The position numbers were made by a program, and so were the translations under genes. The notes under the pieces are model-generated. The model was not told the DNA's origin and searched no databases. It saw nothing but the letters and a program-made list of their open reading frames with translations. From positions 141,064 through 205,063 of the IMG/VR virus record IMGVR_UViG_3300043426_000266: a stretch of 64,000 nt of DNA, one strand, 5' to 3'. Below, in pieces: positions 8,249 through 16,969 of this stretch. Position 1 is the first letter of the stretch; each line of letters begins with the position of its first letter. Source of the DNA: a virus.

Positions 8249-9205
8249 ATGCAAAAAGGTTGTTTAATTGAGTTATCAGAAGAGATTACACAATACAACG
8301 ATTTTATTAGTTCTTTATTAAACCCAAAACCTAATTTTTCATTAGTTAACCGAATCTCAGCAGAGTTACTAACAGTACAAATTGAATCTATTTTAGATTC
8401 AAAGTTGAGCTCCGTTTTCAGATCAGGTAGTGATTTATTAGAAACCTTTCAACATGTTATCCAGGTGTTCGATCACCCAGACTTTACCACTGACTCAATC
8501 GCCCAGATTAGTGAATTCCTTTATGAAACCGGAGTTGAGCTTTATAGACGTTTAACAGATATGTTTCACGATGTTGATATAGGTTATGCGCTATGGAATG
8601 TTAAACCAATAAATTCAACGGTTGCATTGGTTGAGTACTTGGGGGATTACCGTATCATGGAATGGCATGAACGTAGCGGGATTGCCTATGATAAAACTCA
8701 GAACGATGTTAAGTACGAGTTTGAAATTAGCTCTGCGGTAAGTGTAATTAAATCAGCATTAGAGAAACATCGAGGTCGTTATGCAGGGAATTTCTTTGCA
8801 CGAACAATCTCACACATTGTTAATGTGATTATCGAAGAATTTGTATTTCTTGGTAACAACCTTAAACTCTATGATGGTTTAACTGATGTGTATGCTTCTG
8901 AGTACCAGCTAACAAAAACTAAACTCTTGGATTATTTCCCTCATTTAACAACGGCAGAGTTATCTGCTTTCGTCGTCGATGTTGAGCAAACGATTAATGA
9001 ATATGTGGTAAAACCAATTCAACTGATTACACAATTGGATGAGGTAAATACTTGGTACGTCACAGACAACATTCTTACAATCAACATTGACAAACCTTTA
9101 ACTATCGTAGACTTTGGGGAACGTTTGAAAAATGATATCCGAGCTTCTATTGCTAATGGAGATTGGGTTCCCCCAAAAATGCGAGATATCGCGGAATTTT
9201 ACTAA
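8249..9205 (+). CDS. Unknown protein, 318 aa, first of an accessory operon
   Basis: I chose the ATG at 8249, not the upstream in-frame ATG at 8222, because AAAGGAGT precedes it and the same leader precedes the gene at 30577. The protein is helical and acidic, with no signal peptide or recognised motif. It is the largest of ten genes in a tight plus-strand operon. Sections such as AVSVIKSALEKHRGRY and HLTTAELSAFVVDVEQTI suggest a helical bundle. I do not recognise it. Confidence 0.75.
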   Translation: MQKGCLIELSEEITQYNDFISSLLNPKPNFSLVNRISAELLTVQIESILDSKLSSVFRSGSDLLETFQHVIQVFDHPDFTTDSIAQISEFLYETGVELYRRLTDMFHDVDIGYALWNVKPINSTVALVEYLGDYRIMEWHERSGIAYDKTQNDVKYEFEISSAVSVIKSALEKHRGRYAGNFFARTISHIVNVIIEEFVFLGNNLKLYDGLTDVYASEYQLTKTKLLDYFPHLTTAELSAFVVDVEQTINEYVVKPIQLITQLDEVNTWYVTDNILTINIDKPLTIVDFGERLKNDIRASIANGDWVPPKMRDIAEFY

Positions 9206-9733
9206 GTGATAGACTCAATAACTTTTCCTGTTGACCTCGCCCCGCTTTATTCGTCTGTAAAAAATGTAGAGCGGATCGATATCATACTTGACGTGTATGA
9301 TACCGTTGGGCGGTTCTTTAACACATTCGTATCATCAGCAATTATCAGCCTGGTGAGTGATGGTTCGATTTCAGAGTATAAGATTGGTCGTAGTGATACA
9401 GACGATGCGATCGTATATGAATTACTTAGTAAGTCGTTTAGAAAATCAACTAAAAGCATACAGTTTGACCGAGATCTTTTAGACGACCTAGGGATCGGTA
9501 GATTAGAGTTATTAAAATTAATGAAACTGATTTCAGCTTTGTTAATTGAAATAACGCTACCCATTTGTGTTGAGGAATTACAATACACCGCACAAGAGAA
9601 GGGGTTGAGAATTGATAGACTTATCGAATTATCAGTTGAGAATGAATTTTCAGCCCCAGGGGAGCTACCAACCGTTATGCATTTGGTGGCTGAATTTAAA
9701 CTTGATTATATTAAACAAATAGAGGGTTATTAA
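9206..9733 (+). CDS. Small acidic unknown protein, 175 aa (GTG start)
   Basis: The frame begins with GTG immediately after the stop of the preceding gene (TAAGTG) and ends overlapping the next ATG (TAATG), so expression depends on translational coupling. The protein is helical and acidic with a hydrophobic middle (LELLKLMKLISALLIEITL, about residues 100-118) that could be a buried helix or a membrane segment. No family recognised. Confidence 0.7.
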   Translation: MIDSITFPVDLAPLYSSVKNVERIDIILDVYDTVGRFFNTFVSSAIISLVSDGSISEYKIGRSDTDDAIVYELLSKSFRKSTKSIQFDRDLLDDLGIGRLELLKLMKLISALLIEITLPICVEELQYTAQEKGLRIDRLIELSVENEFSAPGELPTVMHLVAEFKLDYIKQIEGY

Positions 9734-10155
9734 TGTTAGCTTTCCCATTTACTGAAACTGGTGTGACGCTATGGTTTGACCAACACAATATCTCGAACCC
9801 ACATGAGGTTATTGAACAGACCATAGATGAGTTTGGAACAGAAGTCCCGTTGTTGAAGATCATTCAAGCGTTTATGTTGGGACCTTCGGATATTACTGAT
9901 ATTATTAGTAACCCTAAACTCGCCAAAGAAATCCTAGAATCTTGGTTAGAAAAAGGTTTATTTCAGATAGATGGTGTTATATCTGAACTGGTTGAATTGA
10001 ATTGGAAAAAAGTTGTTCTGGTCGCGTATGTTATTTTCAATGAAGATGCGTGTTTTGACCATTTTCAAGAAGCGGCCAAATGTGGCGAGTATGGCATGAT
10101 TTCAGAAGTTATTTTTCTAGAAAACTGTATGTATATTGTATTCGAGACATCGTAA
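9733..10155 (+). CDS. Small acidic unknown protein, 140 aa
   Basis: Starts at the ATG overlapping the previous stop, with GAGGG upstream, and ends overlapping the next ATG (TAATG). It has a helical body and ends in a hydrophobic strand-like segment (NCMYIVFETS). Neighbouring small proteins also end in a short aromatic strand, which hints at a common fold or origin, but sequence similarity is too low for me to prove it by eye. Confidence 0.7.
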   Translation: MLAFPFTETGVTLWFDQHNISNPHEVIEQTIDEFGTEVPLLKIIQAFMLGPSDITDIISNPKLAKEILESWLEKGLFQIDGVISELVELNWKKVVLVAYVIFNEDACFDHFQEAAKCGEYGMISEVIFLENCMYIVFETS

Positions 10156-10592
10156 TGAGCGATGTCCATGCTGTGCATATCAGCCTAAATGAGCTACTTG
10201 ACCACGCCAGAAATCTTTTTAATCCATCCCCTTTAGAGTGGACTAAACTACGCGATGCTTTAGAATACGTTTGGAGACACTTCAGCTACGATGATTTAAT
10301 TAAAACTGGAGTGTCTACCTGTATTGTCTTAGCTGAACGATTTCTTGACGAATCAGATGACGATGATGGGTTTGACTTTACTGAAATGGATTTTGATATT
10401 CAAACCACCCTGAGGTCCCTTTTCGACACCTATGAAACCTCAGCAATGGATGAATCAGAAATTCTAGCCATCTCAACTTTTGCAGAAACTTTGCATGACT
10501 TTATCTTAGAGTATTTAGATATTAGTAATTGGTTGGGTGATCTTAGTTTGATAGAACGATTAGGGGAGCGTTTTACTCTTTATTTTGGATAG
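10155..10592 (+). CDS. Small acidic unknown protein, 145 aa
   Basis: I place the start at the ATG overlapping the preceding stop (TAATG); a longer open frame from 10080 would overlap the previous gene by 75 bases with no ribosome site. The protein is strongly acidic (for example DESDDDDGFDFTEMDFD near residues 63-79) and ends in RFTLYFG. It belongs to the same run of orphan acidic genes. No family recognised. Confidence 0.7.
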   Translation: MSDVHAVHISLNELLDHARNLFNPSPLEWTKLRDALEYVWRHFSYDDLIKTGVSTCIVLAERFLDESDDDDGFDFTEMDFDIQTTLRSLFDTYETSAMDESEILAISTFAETLHDFILEYLDISNWLGDLSLIERLGERFTLYFG

Positions 10593-10595
10593 CCT

Positions 10596-11093
10596 ATGGA
10601 ACTACATCGTTTTGAAGTCCCCATATGGGACTTCATTCATTATTATGCTGGGTACTACTCAGTTGATAGAAAAAACAGCTATACGGCTGCTTCTTGTTGT
10701 GTATGGTTTTACGAAACCATTATGGATTTGCCCGACATTGAAAGTTTCCTAATCCCTGTCTTTAATGAATTAAACAATTTTAAAAATTTAAGAGATATGA
10801 ATGAAGATGGTCCTACCAATAGTGAAGAGTACGATGAAGAAAGCGAGTATGACGAAGAGGTTATGCGGTTAATCAATTACCATTTAGAAGAATACCGTTA
10901 TGAATTTGATGTCGGTAGTCTAGGTAATGAACACCACATGATCGAAGAGGAAGACGTTGTGTTTGAGTTATTTCTATTACTTATTGCGTGGATTGAAATG
11001 TTAGGGGAAGAAGTAGATGAAATTTTTAGAGAGAGGGGGATCTTAGAAATTAGGAGGATGAGTACAGATGTCTTCGTTTATACTTTCGCATAG
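10596..11093 (+). CDS. Small highly acidic unknown protein, 165 aa
   Basis: Starts three bases after the previous stop. It begins MELHRFEVPIWDF; a similar LHRLEV segment occurs near the start of the gene at 11839, one of few hints of common ancestry in the cluster. It has an acidic stretch around residues 70-90 (EEYDEESEYDEEVM) and a hydrophobic helix FELFLLLIAWIEML near 125-138. The 3' end overlaps the next gene by 26 bases. Function unknown. Confidence 0.7.
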   Translation: MELHRFEVPIWDFIHYYAGYYSVDRKNSYTAASCCVWFYETIMDLPDIESFLIPVFNELNNFKNLRDMNEDGPTNSEEYDEESEYDEEVMRLINYHLEEYRYEFDVGSLGNEHHMIEEEDVVFELFLLLIAWIEMLGEEVDEIFRERGILEIRRMSTDVFVYTFA

Positions 11094-11535
11094 GCCGATC
11101 AATACCACGACAAGAGAAGTTACTTTTCTTATTGAGATAAATCAAATCATTGAAGCAATTTACGATCAAGTCGTAGAAGAGTTTTTTACGTTTAGCGAGC
11201 TTAAGCATCACTTGACAGTCGATGCGCCATCTGAGAGTAACCAGCTTTTGTCATTCATGTCGTTTGGGTACAAGTATCTTAAAATTGCTCAGAAATCCGA
11301 GTTTTATGATGTGGTAAATGATATCGAATATAGCGCCCCTCTAGACATCCTGAAGGATTATGTGCTTGAGAACGCAACTAATCGCTTTATAGGTTATCTT
11401 GCATATACCTTATTGTCCGAAACCGATATCGAGGAATATCTCGACAAACCGCAGTTTAAACTTTCCAGTATTCACCATTCATTTGTAACCTTCTCCTATT
11501 CAATAGAGAGGAAAATAACGGGTATTATAAACTAG
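11068..11535 (+). CDS. Small unknown protein, 155 aa
   Basis: Starts inside the end of the previous gene in another frame, with a GAGGATGAG ribosome site. The predicted protein is helical with a C-terminal beta-like segment (SFVTFSYSIERK). No motif recognised. Its overlap with the preceding gene and the absence of any gap indicate one transcript. Confidence 0.65.
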   Translation: MSSFILSHRPINTTTREVTFLIEINQIIEAIYDQVVEEFFTFSELKHHLTVDAPSESNQLLSFMSFGYKYLKIAQKSEFYDVVNDIEYSAPLDILKDYVLENATNRFIGYLAYTLLSETDIEEYLDKPQFKLSSIHHSFVTFSYSIERKITGIIN

Positions 11536-11552
11536 CATTATCAGGTTAAGCC

Positions 11553-11846
11553 ATGAATTATGATTATACAGTTTCTCTAAACACCGATGATTTTATCGAG
11601 GACATCGGTGAACCGGAGATAAAACGGGTATTAACAAACGCAATGGTGTGGTTATCTGGATTTTGTACAAATCACCACATCATGGAACAAAATAATCTAT
11701 ATGACACAACAATTGATATCATTCATTACTTCGATCGCTTATTAAGATCGGAAGGTGAAGATATTCACAACTTTGCAGAAGCCACGCTTATACGTTGTGA
11801 TGACTACTCAACAGTTGTTAGATTTAGAGGCGTTATTAATGACTAA
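11553..11846 (+). CDS. Small unknown protein, 97 aa
   Basis: The shortest member of the operon, separated by 17 bases from the preceding gene. Acidic, helical, ending in a strand-like VVRFRGVIND. The Shine-Dalgarno is weak. The stop codon lies within the start region of the next gene (ATGACTAA). No family recognised. Confidence 0.6.
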   Translation: MNYDYTVSLNTDDFIEDIGEPEIKRVLTNAMVWLSGFCTNHHIMEQNNLYDTTIDIIHYFDRLLRSEGEDIHNFAEATLIRCDDYSTVVRFRGVIND

Positions 11847-12255
11847 TCAACATATCACCTTACATCGTTTAGAGGTCGGGACAACATTTAGAGTATTTGA
11901 TAATCTGGTGCGATATAAAGGCACGCACTTGATGGCCGGGGAAATTGAGTTGCTTCATAAGCTCACTTTTGAAGCAGTTGTGAAATCGTATCTAGATACC
12001 GGATTACAGGATGCTCAAACAAATTTTGAAACGAAGCTAAATGAATTAAGATGGGTTAATGGGTACAACGATGTCCAGGATAGCGATTTTTATGAAATCT
12101 ACACAGAATGGATGAACATCGTTCTTGAGCTCATTGACGAGTACTTAACACTTGGAATATTTGATTACGATCGGGAAAATGAATCCATTGAGATTAATGT
12201 AGGGCAACTCACTGACTCCTATGTAAATATCGAGGTTATTAAACGAGATCGTTAA
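11839..12255 (+). CDS. Small unknown protein, 138 aa
   Basis: I chose the ATG at 11839, which overlaps the previous stop by eight bases (ATGACTAA) and has AGAGG upstream; the open frame itself extends back to 11755. The protein carries HITLHRLEVGTTFRVF near its start, similar to the beginning of the gene at 10596, and ends in a strand-like DSYVNIEVIKRDR. Acidic and helical between. Function unknown. Confidence 0.65.
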   Translation: MTNQHITLHRLEVGTTFRVFDNLVRYKGTHLMAGEIELLHKLTFEAVVKSYLDTGLQDAQTNFETKLNELRWVNGYNDVQDSDFYEIYTEWMNIVLELIDEYLTLGIFDYDRENESIEINVGQLTDSYVNIEVIKRDR

Positions 12256-12268
12256 TCTTGGGGGTTAA

Positions 12269-12598
12269 ATGGAGTTGATCGACCTTTTCAATGGCGATTA
12301 CGTTATTGATAAACTAATAGAAGCTCATCAGCTGTATGTGATGGAAAACTTCACCGATTATCCGGGCAAACATATTAGATTTAGAAGATTTGCTGAAAAG
12401 GTCTTAGCCGCTGTATTGAAAAACGATCAACATGCATTTTCGTTGTTGATTCCGAATAACCAATACATTTTCGAAGACTTGAACGAAACTCTTGTGAGCT
12501 CAAAACTAATAAAAGCTTGGAATGAAGATTCTTATTACTATTATATAACTTATCTCGGTTCTCTTAATTTGATCTGTATTGAAAGAGAGCCTAAATAA
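12269..12598 (+). CDS. Small unknown protein, 109 aa
   Basis: Preceded by a strong GGGGG ribosome site and followed closely by the gene at 12613. It contains an aromatic patch near the C-terminus (EDSYYYYITYLGSLNLICIERE), the same end-of-protein strand pattern seen in its neighbours. No family recognised. Confidence 0.65.
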   Translation: MELIDLFNGDYVIDKLIEAHQLYVMENFTDYPGKHIRFRRFAEKVLAAVLKNDQHAFSLLIPNNQYIFEDLNETLVSSKLIKAWNEDSYYYYITYLGSLNLICIEREPK

Positions 12599-12612
12599 CT
12601 GAGGATTTAAAC

Positions 12613-13011
12613 ATGGGTTATGCGTTATTACAAACAGGTAATATTGTTTCATTTAGTGTACAGAGCAACATCATCGGTGGTAATTTCGAAGGAGTTGAGG
12701 TACTCGGTGTCGTAAGTCACGAGATTGCCAGGCTCCAAGCCGATGTGCAAGCATTACATTTTCAATTTAAATCGTATATTCCCGCATTACCTAATGCCTA
12801 TACCGATTATGCTTACCTGATTGCAAAATTACCAAATGGTTCTAAAACTGTTTTAGGATTACCTTGGTTAATTGAGTCTTCAATCACGCTTTCTCAACAA
12901 GCCGCTTATACGATTGTAATCAGTGGTGTTGAGCCAGGTGATGTAGATAGTATTCGCCGAGGGCTTGTAAACCGTGGGTTAAATGTTGAATCTTTTGAAA
13001 AGAATGAATAA
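12613..13011 (+). CDS. Unknown beta-rich protein, 132 aa, last of the operon
   Basis: GAGG precedes the ATG. Unlike its acidic upstream neighbours it looks beta-rich and less charged (GYALLQTGNIVSFSVQSN; KTVLGLPWLIESSITLS), consistent with a small barrel such as an SH3-like fold, followed by an alpha/beta end that includes GDVDSIRRGL. It may therefore belong to a conserved phage set and not to the orphan cluster. The operon terminator follows immediately. Confidence 0.7.
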   Translation: MGYALLQTGNIVSFSVQSNIIGGNFEGVEVLGVVSHEIARLQADVQALHFQFKSYIPALPNAYTDYAYLIAKLPNGSKTVLGLPWLIESSITLSQQAAYTIVISGVEPGDVDSIRRGLVNRGLNVESFEKNE

Positions 13012-13041
13012 ATAAGAGAACCTACGGGTTCTCTTATTTTA
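13011..13041 (+). terminator. Rho-independent terminator of the small-protein operon
   Basis: Arms AATAAGAGAACC and GGTTCTCTTATT around a TACG tetraloop, followed by TT. One arm begins at the last base of the stop codon of the 12613-13011 gene. Confidence 0.85.
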
Positions 13042-13091
13042 TGCTCTCGAAGCACTACTATTATTTATTACGATCATTAGGAAATTAAATT

Positions 13092-13415
13092 ATGCCGAAT
13101 TCTAACTTAGTTGTTAAAATGATGTCAGGTGAAAACTTGGCTGATGATAATACATCTAAAGGTTTTACAATCGTGGAAGCTTATGGTGAAGTATTTTGTT
13201 CTCGCGACGCTGAAGGTAAACCGGTTGTTTCTATTCCATTAGAGACTGGTCAACACGCACTATATCACCCAGAAGGTAACGTGTATGTTATCAAGAACAA
13301 TAAAACCGTTGCGACATTTGCGTATAGTGGGTACAAAGATACCAAAGTTACACGTGTTAAAGGTACTGTTCAATCATTTCAACAACATCAGAAAGCTTCA
13401 CGGAATACGATTTAA
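13092..13415 (+). CDS. Small unknown protein, 107 aa
   Basis: A monocistronic unit between two terminators, with AGGAAA upstream of the ATG. The protein is beta-rich and neutral (SKGFTIVEAYGEVFCSRD; GNVYVIKNNKTVATFAYSGY) with a short basic C-terminus. Its codon choice looks more biased towards GGT and CGT than that of the acidic cluster, which would suit an abundant product. No family recognised. Confidence 0.7.
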   Translation: MPNSNLVVKMMSGENLADDNTSKGFTIVEAYGEVFCSRDAEGKPVVSIPLETGQHALYHPEGNVYVIKNNKTVATFAYSGYKDTKVTRVKGTVQSFQQHQKASRNTI

Positions 13416-13437
13416 TATTTATTGTGGCAAAATAAAG

Positions 13438-13465
13438 TAGAAGGGAGCAACTGCTCCCTTCTTTA
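13438..13465 (+). terminator. Rho-independent terminator
   Basis: Arms AGAAGGGAGC and GCTCCCTTCT with loop AACT, followed by TT. It ends the transcription unit of the 13092 gene. Confidence 0.85.
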
Positions 13466-13524
13466 TGCCGCGTTTTTAATTTTTACCGACTCATCTCTTC
13501 TATGAGCCAGCGAGGTGAAACAAA

Positions 13525-15681
13525 ATGACTGCAACTCCAAGACCTTTTATTTTTGATAAATTTGAATACCAGCGGGATGGTGATCCATTAGCACATTGGA
13601 TTAAAGCTCAAACTGATTATATCACAAAGTTATACGGCTACGATCGAGATTATGTTGAGCGTTGGGTGAGAGACTCGATCAAAGAGGGTGGTGCTTCTCC
13701 GTTCTTTGATCGCAAAGTCCAGTTAATACAACAAACTTCTCCTGGAAATAGAGAAGTGCAAGTAACTTCTTTTTATGCTTATCAGAAAACAGCACAAAAA
13801 GAAGGGTATGTATTATCCCCATCTCAAACTGCGTATAAAGATCCAGTTGAAAACCCATCCATTATGGCGAAGTTTACAGACTTTAACGCAAAGCTTCGTT
13901 CAAAATATAAAAAGACAGCACAAGATGCTAAGGTAAAGAAACAAACCGCAATCGCTGAAGAAAATGGTGTACTCCAGCTGAACACAAAAGAGTTAAACAA
14001 CTCATTCTCAGGTGCGAACTCATCATGGTACAACGCTCTTTGTAATGCATCTGGCCATCAGGCATTAACCTCAACTTGTCGCTCTGCTACGTCGTATGCA
14101 AACATTATTTGCGAGCGATTCTTAATGGGTAATCGAGTTTACGTTAATGTGGATATTGTTATTCAGGAATTATCAAATGCGTGTTTACTAGCAGACCATG
14201 ATTCTATTTGGAAAATAGTTAATGAGTACAACTTAAAAGTTCCAACGGCAGATGACGTGTATTCGACGGCTGAAAAATCTTTCTCTAAGTATTTCCGCTC
14301 AAGAGAAAAAACGGCAGACATTAAATTGTTTATTTCAACAATGGACGATGTATCTCGCTGCGCATTTGTTTATCTGGGGGATTTGTATCATCTAGATAAG
14401 TTAAATCCGTGGTTCGTAGAAAATCTATTCAAAGAACTTAGTGAGTTTACCAAGGAGAACACTGAACCAACCGATGATCTCTACTCAACTGCTTCTGACG
14501 ACATGCGTACTTTAGTATTCTCGTTGCTCAAGGATATGACCAAGGGTAAAGTTTATAAAGACTTTACAACGGCAGAAGATCCTACTGGCAAATCAATTAT
14601 TAATAACACCATCAAATCGTATTACTCGTTTTTCAATAAGTACGAGAAATTTATTAATGCGTTGTGGAGACCTACTTACTTACCTTCTGGTATGGCGTAT
14701 CTACGAACAATGTTACGAGAGGTTATTTTAACTTCTGATACTGACTCGGCAATTGGAACCACGCAGCATTGGACAAAGAGAATAACCGGGTCTTATAATT
14801 TCGAACCTGAATCATTTATGGTTTGCTTTAATTTAATTTATTTCATTTCAGAATCTGTCGCTAACGCCTTTGGTAAACTTTGTGCGAACATGGGTGTGCC
14901 TGGTGAACTGATTGATCAGCTCGGAGCAAAGAACGAATACTACTTCCCAATTTATACACTAACAGAAGCAATGAAACATTATTTCTGTTGGAAGATGTTG
15001 GAAGAAGGTCGAGTACTTCCCGAACTTGATTTAGAAAAGAAAGGGGTTGGTTTCATTAGTGCTAGATACGCGGCTAAAATTCAGACTGAGTTAGATGAGT
15101 ATATTGAAAAAGACATCTTAACCAATGTAATGCAGAATATACACTTAACTAAGGAGCAGGTGCTCGCAAGACCATTGGCGTTAGAAGAGGAGATACGAAA
15201 CTTAATTCGTTCAGGTGGGATTATTTATCAAACAGACAACATTAAAAGTGCAGAGTCTTATAAAACAAATACAAGTAATGCGACCTACCGCCAGTATCTT
15301 TTATGGCAAGAGGTCTTTGCACCTACTTACGGCATGGTTGATGAGCCCCCGTATTCAGCGTATAAAGTCCCAGTCGCTATCGAGAAAAAACGGCATATTA
15401 AAGCTTGGATCGAAAAGATCCAAGATAGAACATTAGCAGGCAGACTTCAAGCATTTTTAGATAAACACGGCGTAGAACAAATGTCCTCAATTCTCGTTCC
15501 AACCCAGCTTGCTGAGCAGATCGGGATCCCACGAGAAATTGTTGAAATCGCTGATGAAATGAGAGCAACCTCTCAAATCATGCAGCCATTCTATTTAGTG
15601 TTGCAAGGTCTTGGGTTTCTCTATACAAACCATAGTCAAACAAAATTAATCAGTGACTATCGCTTTATAGAAGAGCGGTAA
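13525..15681 (+). CDS. DNA polymerase family B, C-terminal half (fingers, palm motif C, thumb)
   Basis: Motif C is visible as LTSDTDSAIG, with the catalytic acids at Asp405 and Asp407. Motif B is visible at about residues 153-185 (NTKELNNSFSGANSSWYNAL), the K-x-x-x-N-S fingers motif in divergent form. The remaining ~300 residues would form the thumb. There is no exonuclease domain and no motif A here; both are in the separate minus-strand gene at 43961-45691, which stops about 85 residues after motif A. The two proteins must assemble to make an active polymerase. Starts after GAGGTG at 718 residues. The 3' end overlaps the convergent gene at 15665 by 17 bases. High confidence in the family, based on motif order. 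Confidence 0.85.
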   Translation: MTATPRPFIFDKFEYQRDGDPLAHWIKAQTDYITKLYGYDRDYVERWVRDSIKEGGASPFFDRKVQLIQQTSPGNREVQVTSFYAYQKTAQKEGYVLSPSQTAYKDPVENPSIMAKFTDFNAKLRSKYKKTAQDAKVKKQTAIAEENGVLQLNTKELNNSFSGANSSWYNALCNASGHQALTSTCRSATSYANIICERFLMGNRVYVNVDIVIQELSNACLLADHDSIWKIVNEYNLKVPTADDVYSTAEKSFSKYFRSREKTADIKLFISTMDDVSRCAFVYLGDLYHLDKLNPWFVENLFKELSEFTKENTEPTDDLYSTASDDMRTLVFSLLKDMTKGKVYKDFTTAEDPTGKSIINNTIKSYYSFFNKYEKFINALWRPTYLPSGMAYLRTMLREVILTSDTDSAIGTTQHWTKRITGSYNFEPESFMVCFNLIYFISESVANAFGKLCANMGVPGELIDQLGAKNEYYFPIYTLTEAMKHYFCWKMLEEGRVLPELDLEKKGVGFISARYAAKIQTELDEYIEKDILTNVMQNIHLTKEQVLARPLALEEEIRNLIRSGGIIYQTDNIKSAESYKTNTSNATYRQYLLWQEVFAPTYGMVDEPPYSAYKVPVAIEKKRHIKAWIEKIQDRTLAGRLQAFLDKHGVEQMSSILVPTQLAEQIGIPREIVEIADEMRATSQIMQPFYLVLQGLGFLYTNHSQTKLISDYRFIEER

Positions 15682-16780
15682 CACGTTCAAACAAACTTGT
15701 TGTTTCTAAATCCAACGGAACATTGATTGGGCGATCATTATTTAAGATTATTAATCTTCTTTTAATGTACGCTCTTGTGTCTAAGTTCCGAGGGGCAAAC
15801 GAGGTTCCAGGTTGTTGTTTTTGAACATCAGTCATCTTAGAGGCCTCATAACTCAAAAGGTTATAGATTGTTCTAAGTCTAGTTAGATCTAAAACCCATT
15901 TAACAGATCGTGTCGGAGTAATCTCAGGCAACACCATAACTTGTCTTTGATTATCGTAACTAATCGCAGGAATCTGCAATAGCACTTCTTCATAAGTCAA
16001 GTTTTTGGTTCTGAGTGTTTGACAAACATTTCGCAGCGCATTATCTAACAACTGCGAGTAGTCCCGAATCGCAACCGGGTGTATCTTTAAAAAATTACTT
16101 ACTGGCTCTTTATTATAAAGCTTGAAGAAGCGATTGCGGATAGAAATATCCAAATGACTTTTCATTGCGTTGAACATAGGGTAACGTACAAGAAATTGCG
16201 CTTGGGTTGTGGTAACATCCCCAGTAAATTCTTTAATTGATTCAACCCAGTAATGAAACTGAACAATTAACATTGCAACGTTTACGCTGATAACCGCTAA
16301 ACCCTTTTGAGGTAATGAACTTTGAAAATGGTTATTTGGCATATTCAGATTGATATCATCAAACGGATGTTCCAATACTTTAATCGGTTCTAATTGTTGC
16401 CAGTTACCTTTAACGGCATTTGCATCAAACCAAGAGTCATCGTAAACGAGTAACTCTAAACAATTGTTATTATAAAATTGTGAAATTGGGGGATTTCGGG
16501 TTGTTGTGATTGAGGAGTAAAATCCAAAAGTTCCAACTAAACTAGAGAAATCCTCTCTTACACATTCAGCCACATAATTTTTATCAGTATTAGGGGAGAC
16601 ATCTACTGTTGTAAGAATTTGATTTAACACATTTTGGTTTCTGGAGAACTGAGCACTAACACGATAATGTTTAGCAAGCTTATTCATTTCATCTAAAACA
16701 ACACCCCTGGTTTGATTCCAACCAGTTACTCGATTGAGTGCCGGGTTAAATAAAGTAGGGGAATTAAACAAATTATACAT
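15665..16780 (-). CDS. Unknown phage protein, 371 aa
   Basis: Single minus-strand gene, start supported by GAGG. It converges on the polymerase gene and overlaps it by 17 bases, with no terminator between them. The protein begins MYNLFNSPTLFNPALNR and is Asn- and Gln-rich, in the style of phage structural proteins. It shows no catalytic motif. A virion or tail component is a reasonable guess only. Confidence 0.75.
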   Translation of the reverse strand: MYNLFNSPTLFNPALNRVTGWNQTRGVVLDEMNKLAKHYRVSAQFSRNQNVLNQILTTVDVSPNTDKNYVAECVREDFSSLVGTFGFYSSITTTRNPPISQFYNNNCLELLVYDDSWFDANAVKGNWQQLEPIKVLEHPFDDINLNMPNNHFQSSLPQKGLAVISVNVAMLIVQFHYWVESIKEFTGDVTTTQAQFLVRYPMFNAMKSHLDISIRNRFFKLYNKEPVSNFLKIHPVAIRDYSQLLDNALRNVCQTLRTKNLTYEEVLLQIPAISYDNQRQVMVLPEITPTRSVKWVLDLTRLRTIYNLLSYEASKMTDVQKQQPGTSFAPRNLDTRAYIKRRLIILNNDRPINVPLDLETTSLFERVTALL

Positions 16781-16894
16781 TGTTAAATCCTCAAGGTAAA
16801 TTCATACCATTTGTCCATATGTTATAGAGAGTAACCAATCGAATGATTGGATATTCTACTAACCAGTCTTATTCGTCGTTTCCAAAAAATAACG

Positions 16895-16910
16895 AATATA
16901 TATTATTTAC
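16895..16910 (+). promoter_or_regulatory. AT-rich early-type promoter element before the chimallin candidate
   Basis: AATATATATTATTTAC lies 59 bases before the ATG at 16970 and matches the elements before 25416 (AGATATACATTATTTAC) and 45801 (AGATATATATTATTTAC). It resembles the TATATTAC early element of phiKZ. In nucleus-forming phages chimallin is expressed very early, which fits. Confidence 0.6.
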
Positions 16911-16969
16911 GTGAACGAGACTAATTAATGTCTTTTCATTAACAATTGTTATCAAGCAAGGATATATCC

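Noticed and set aside
15665-15681. Overlap of convergent genes as a sign of a wrong stop or frameshift
   Set aside because: Both frames have good starts and coherent proteins, and a 17-base tail overlap is common in dense phage genomes.
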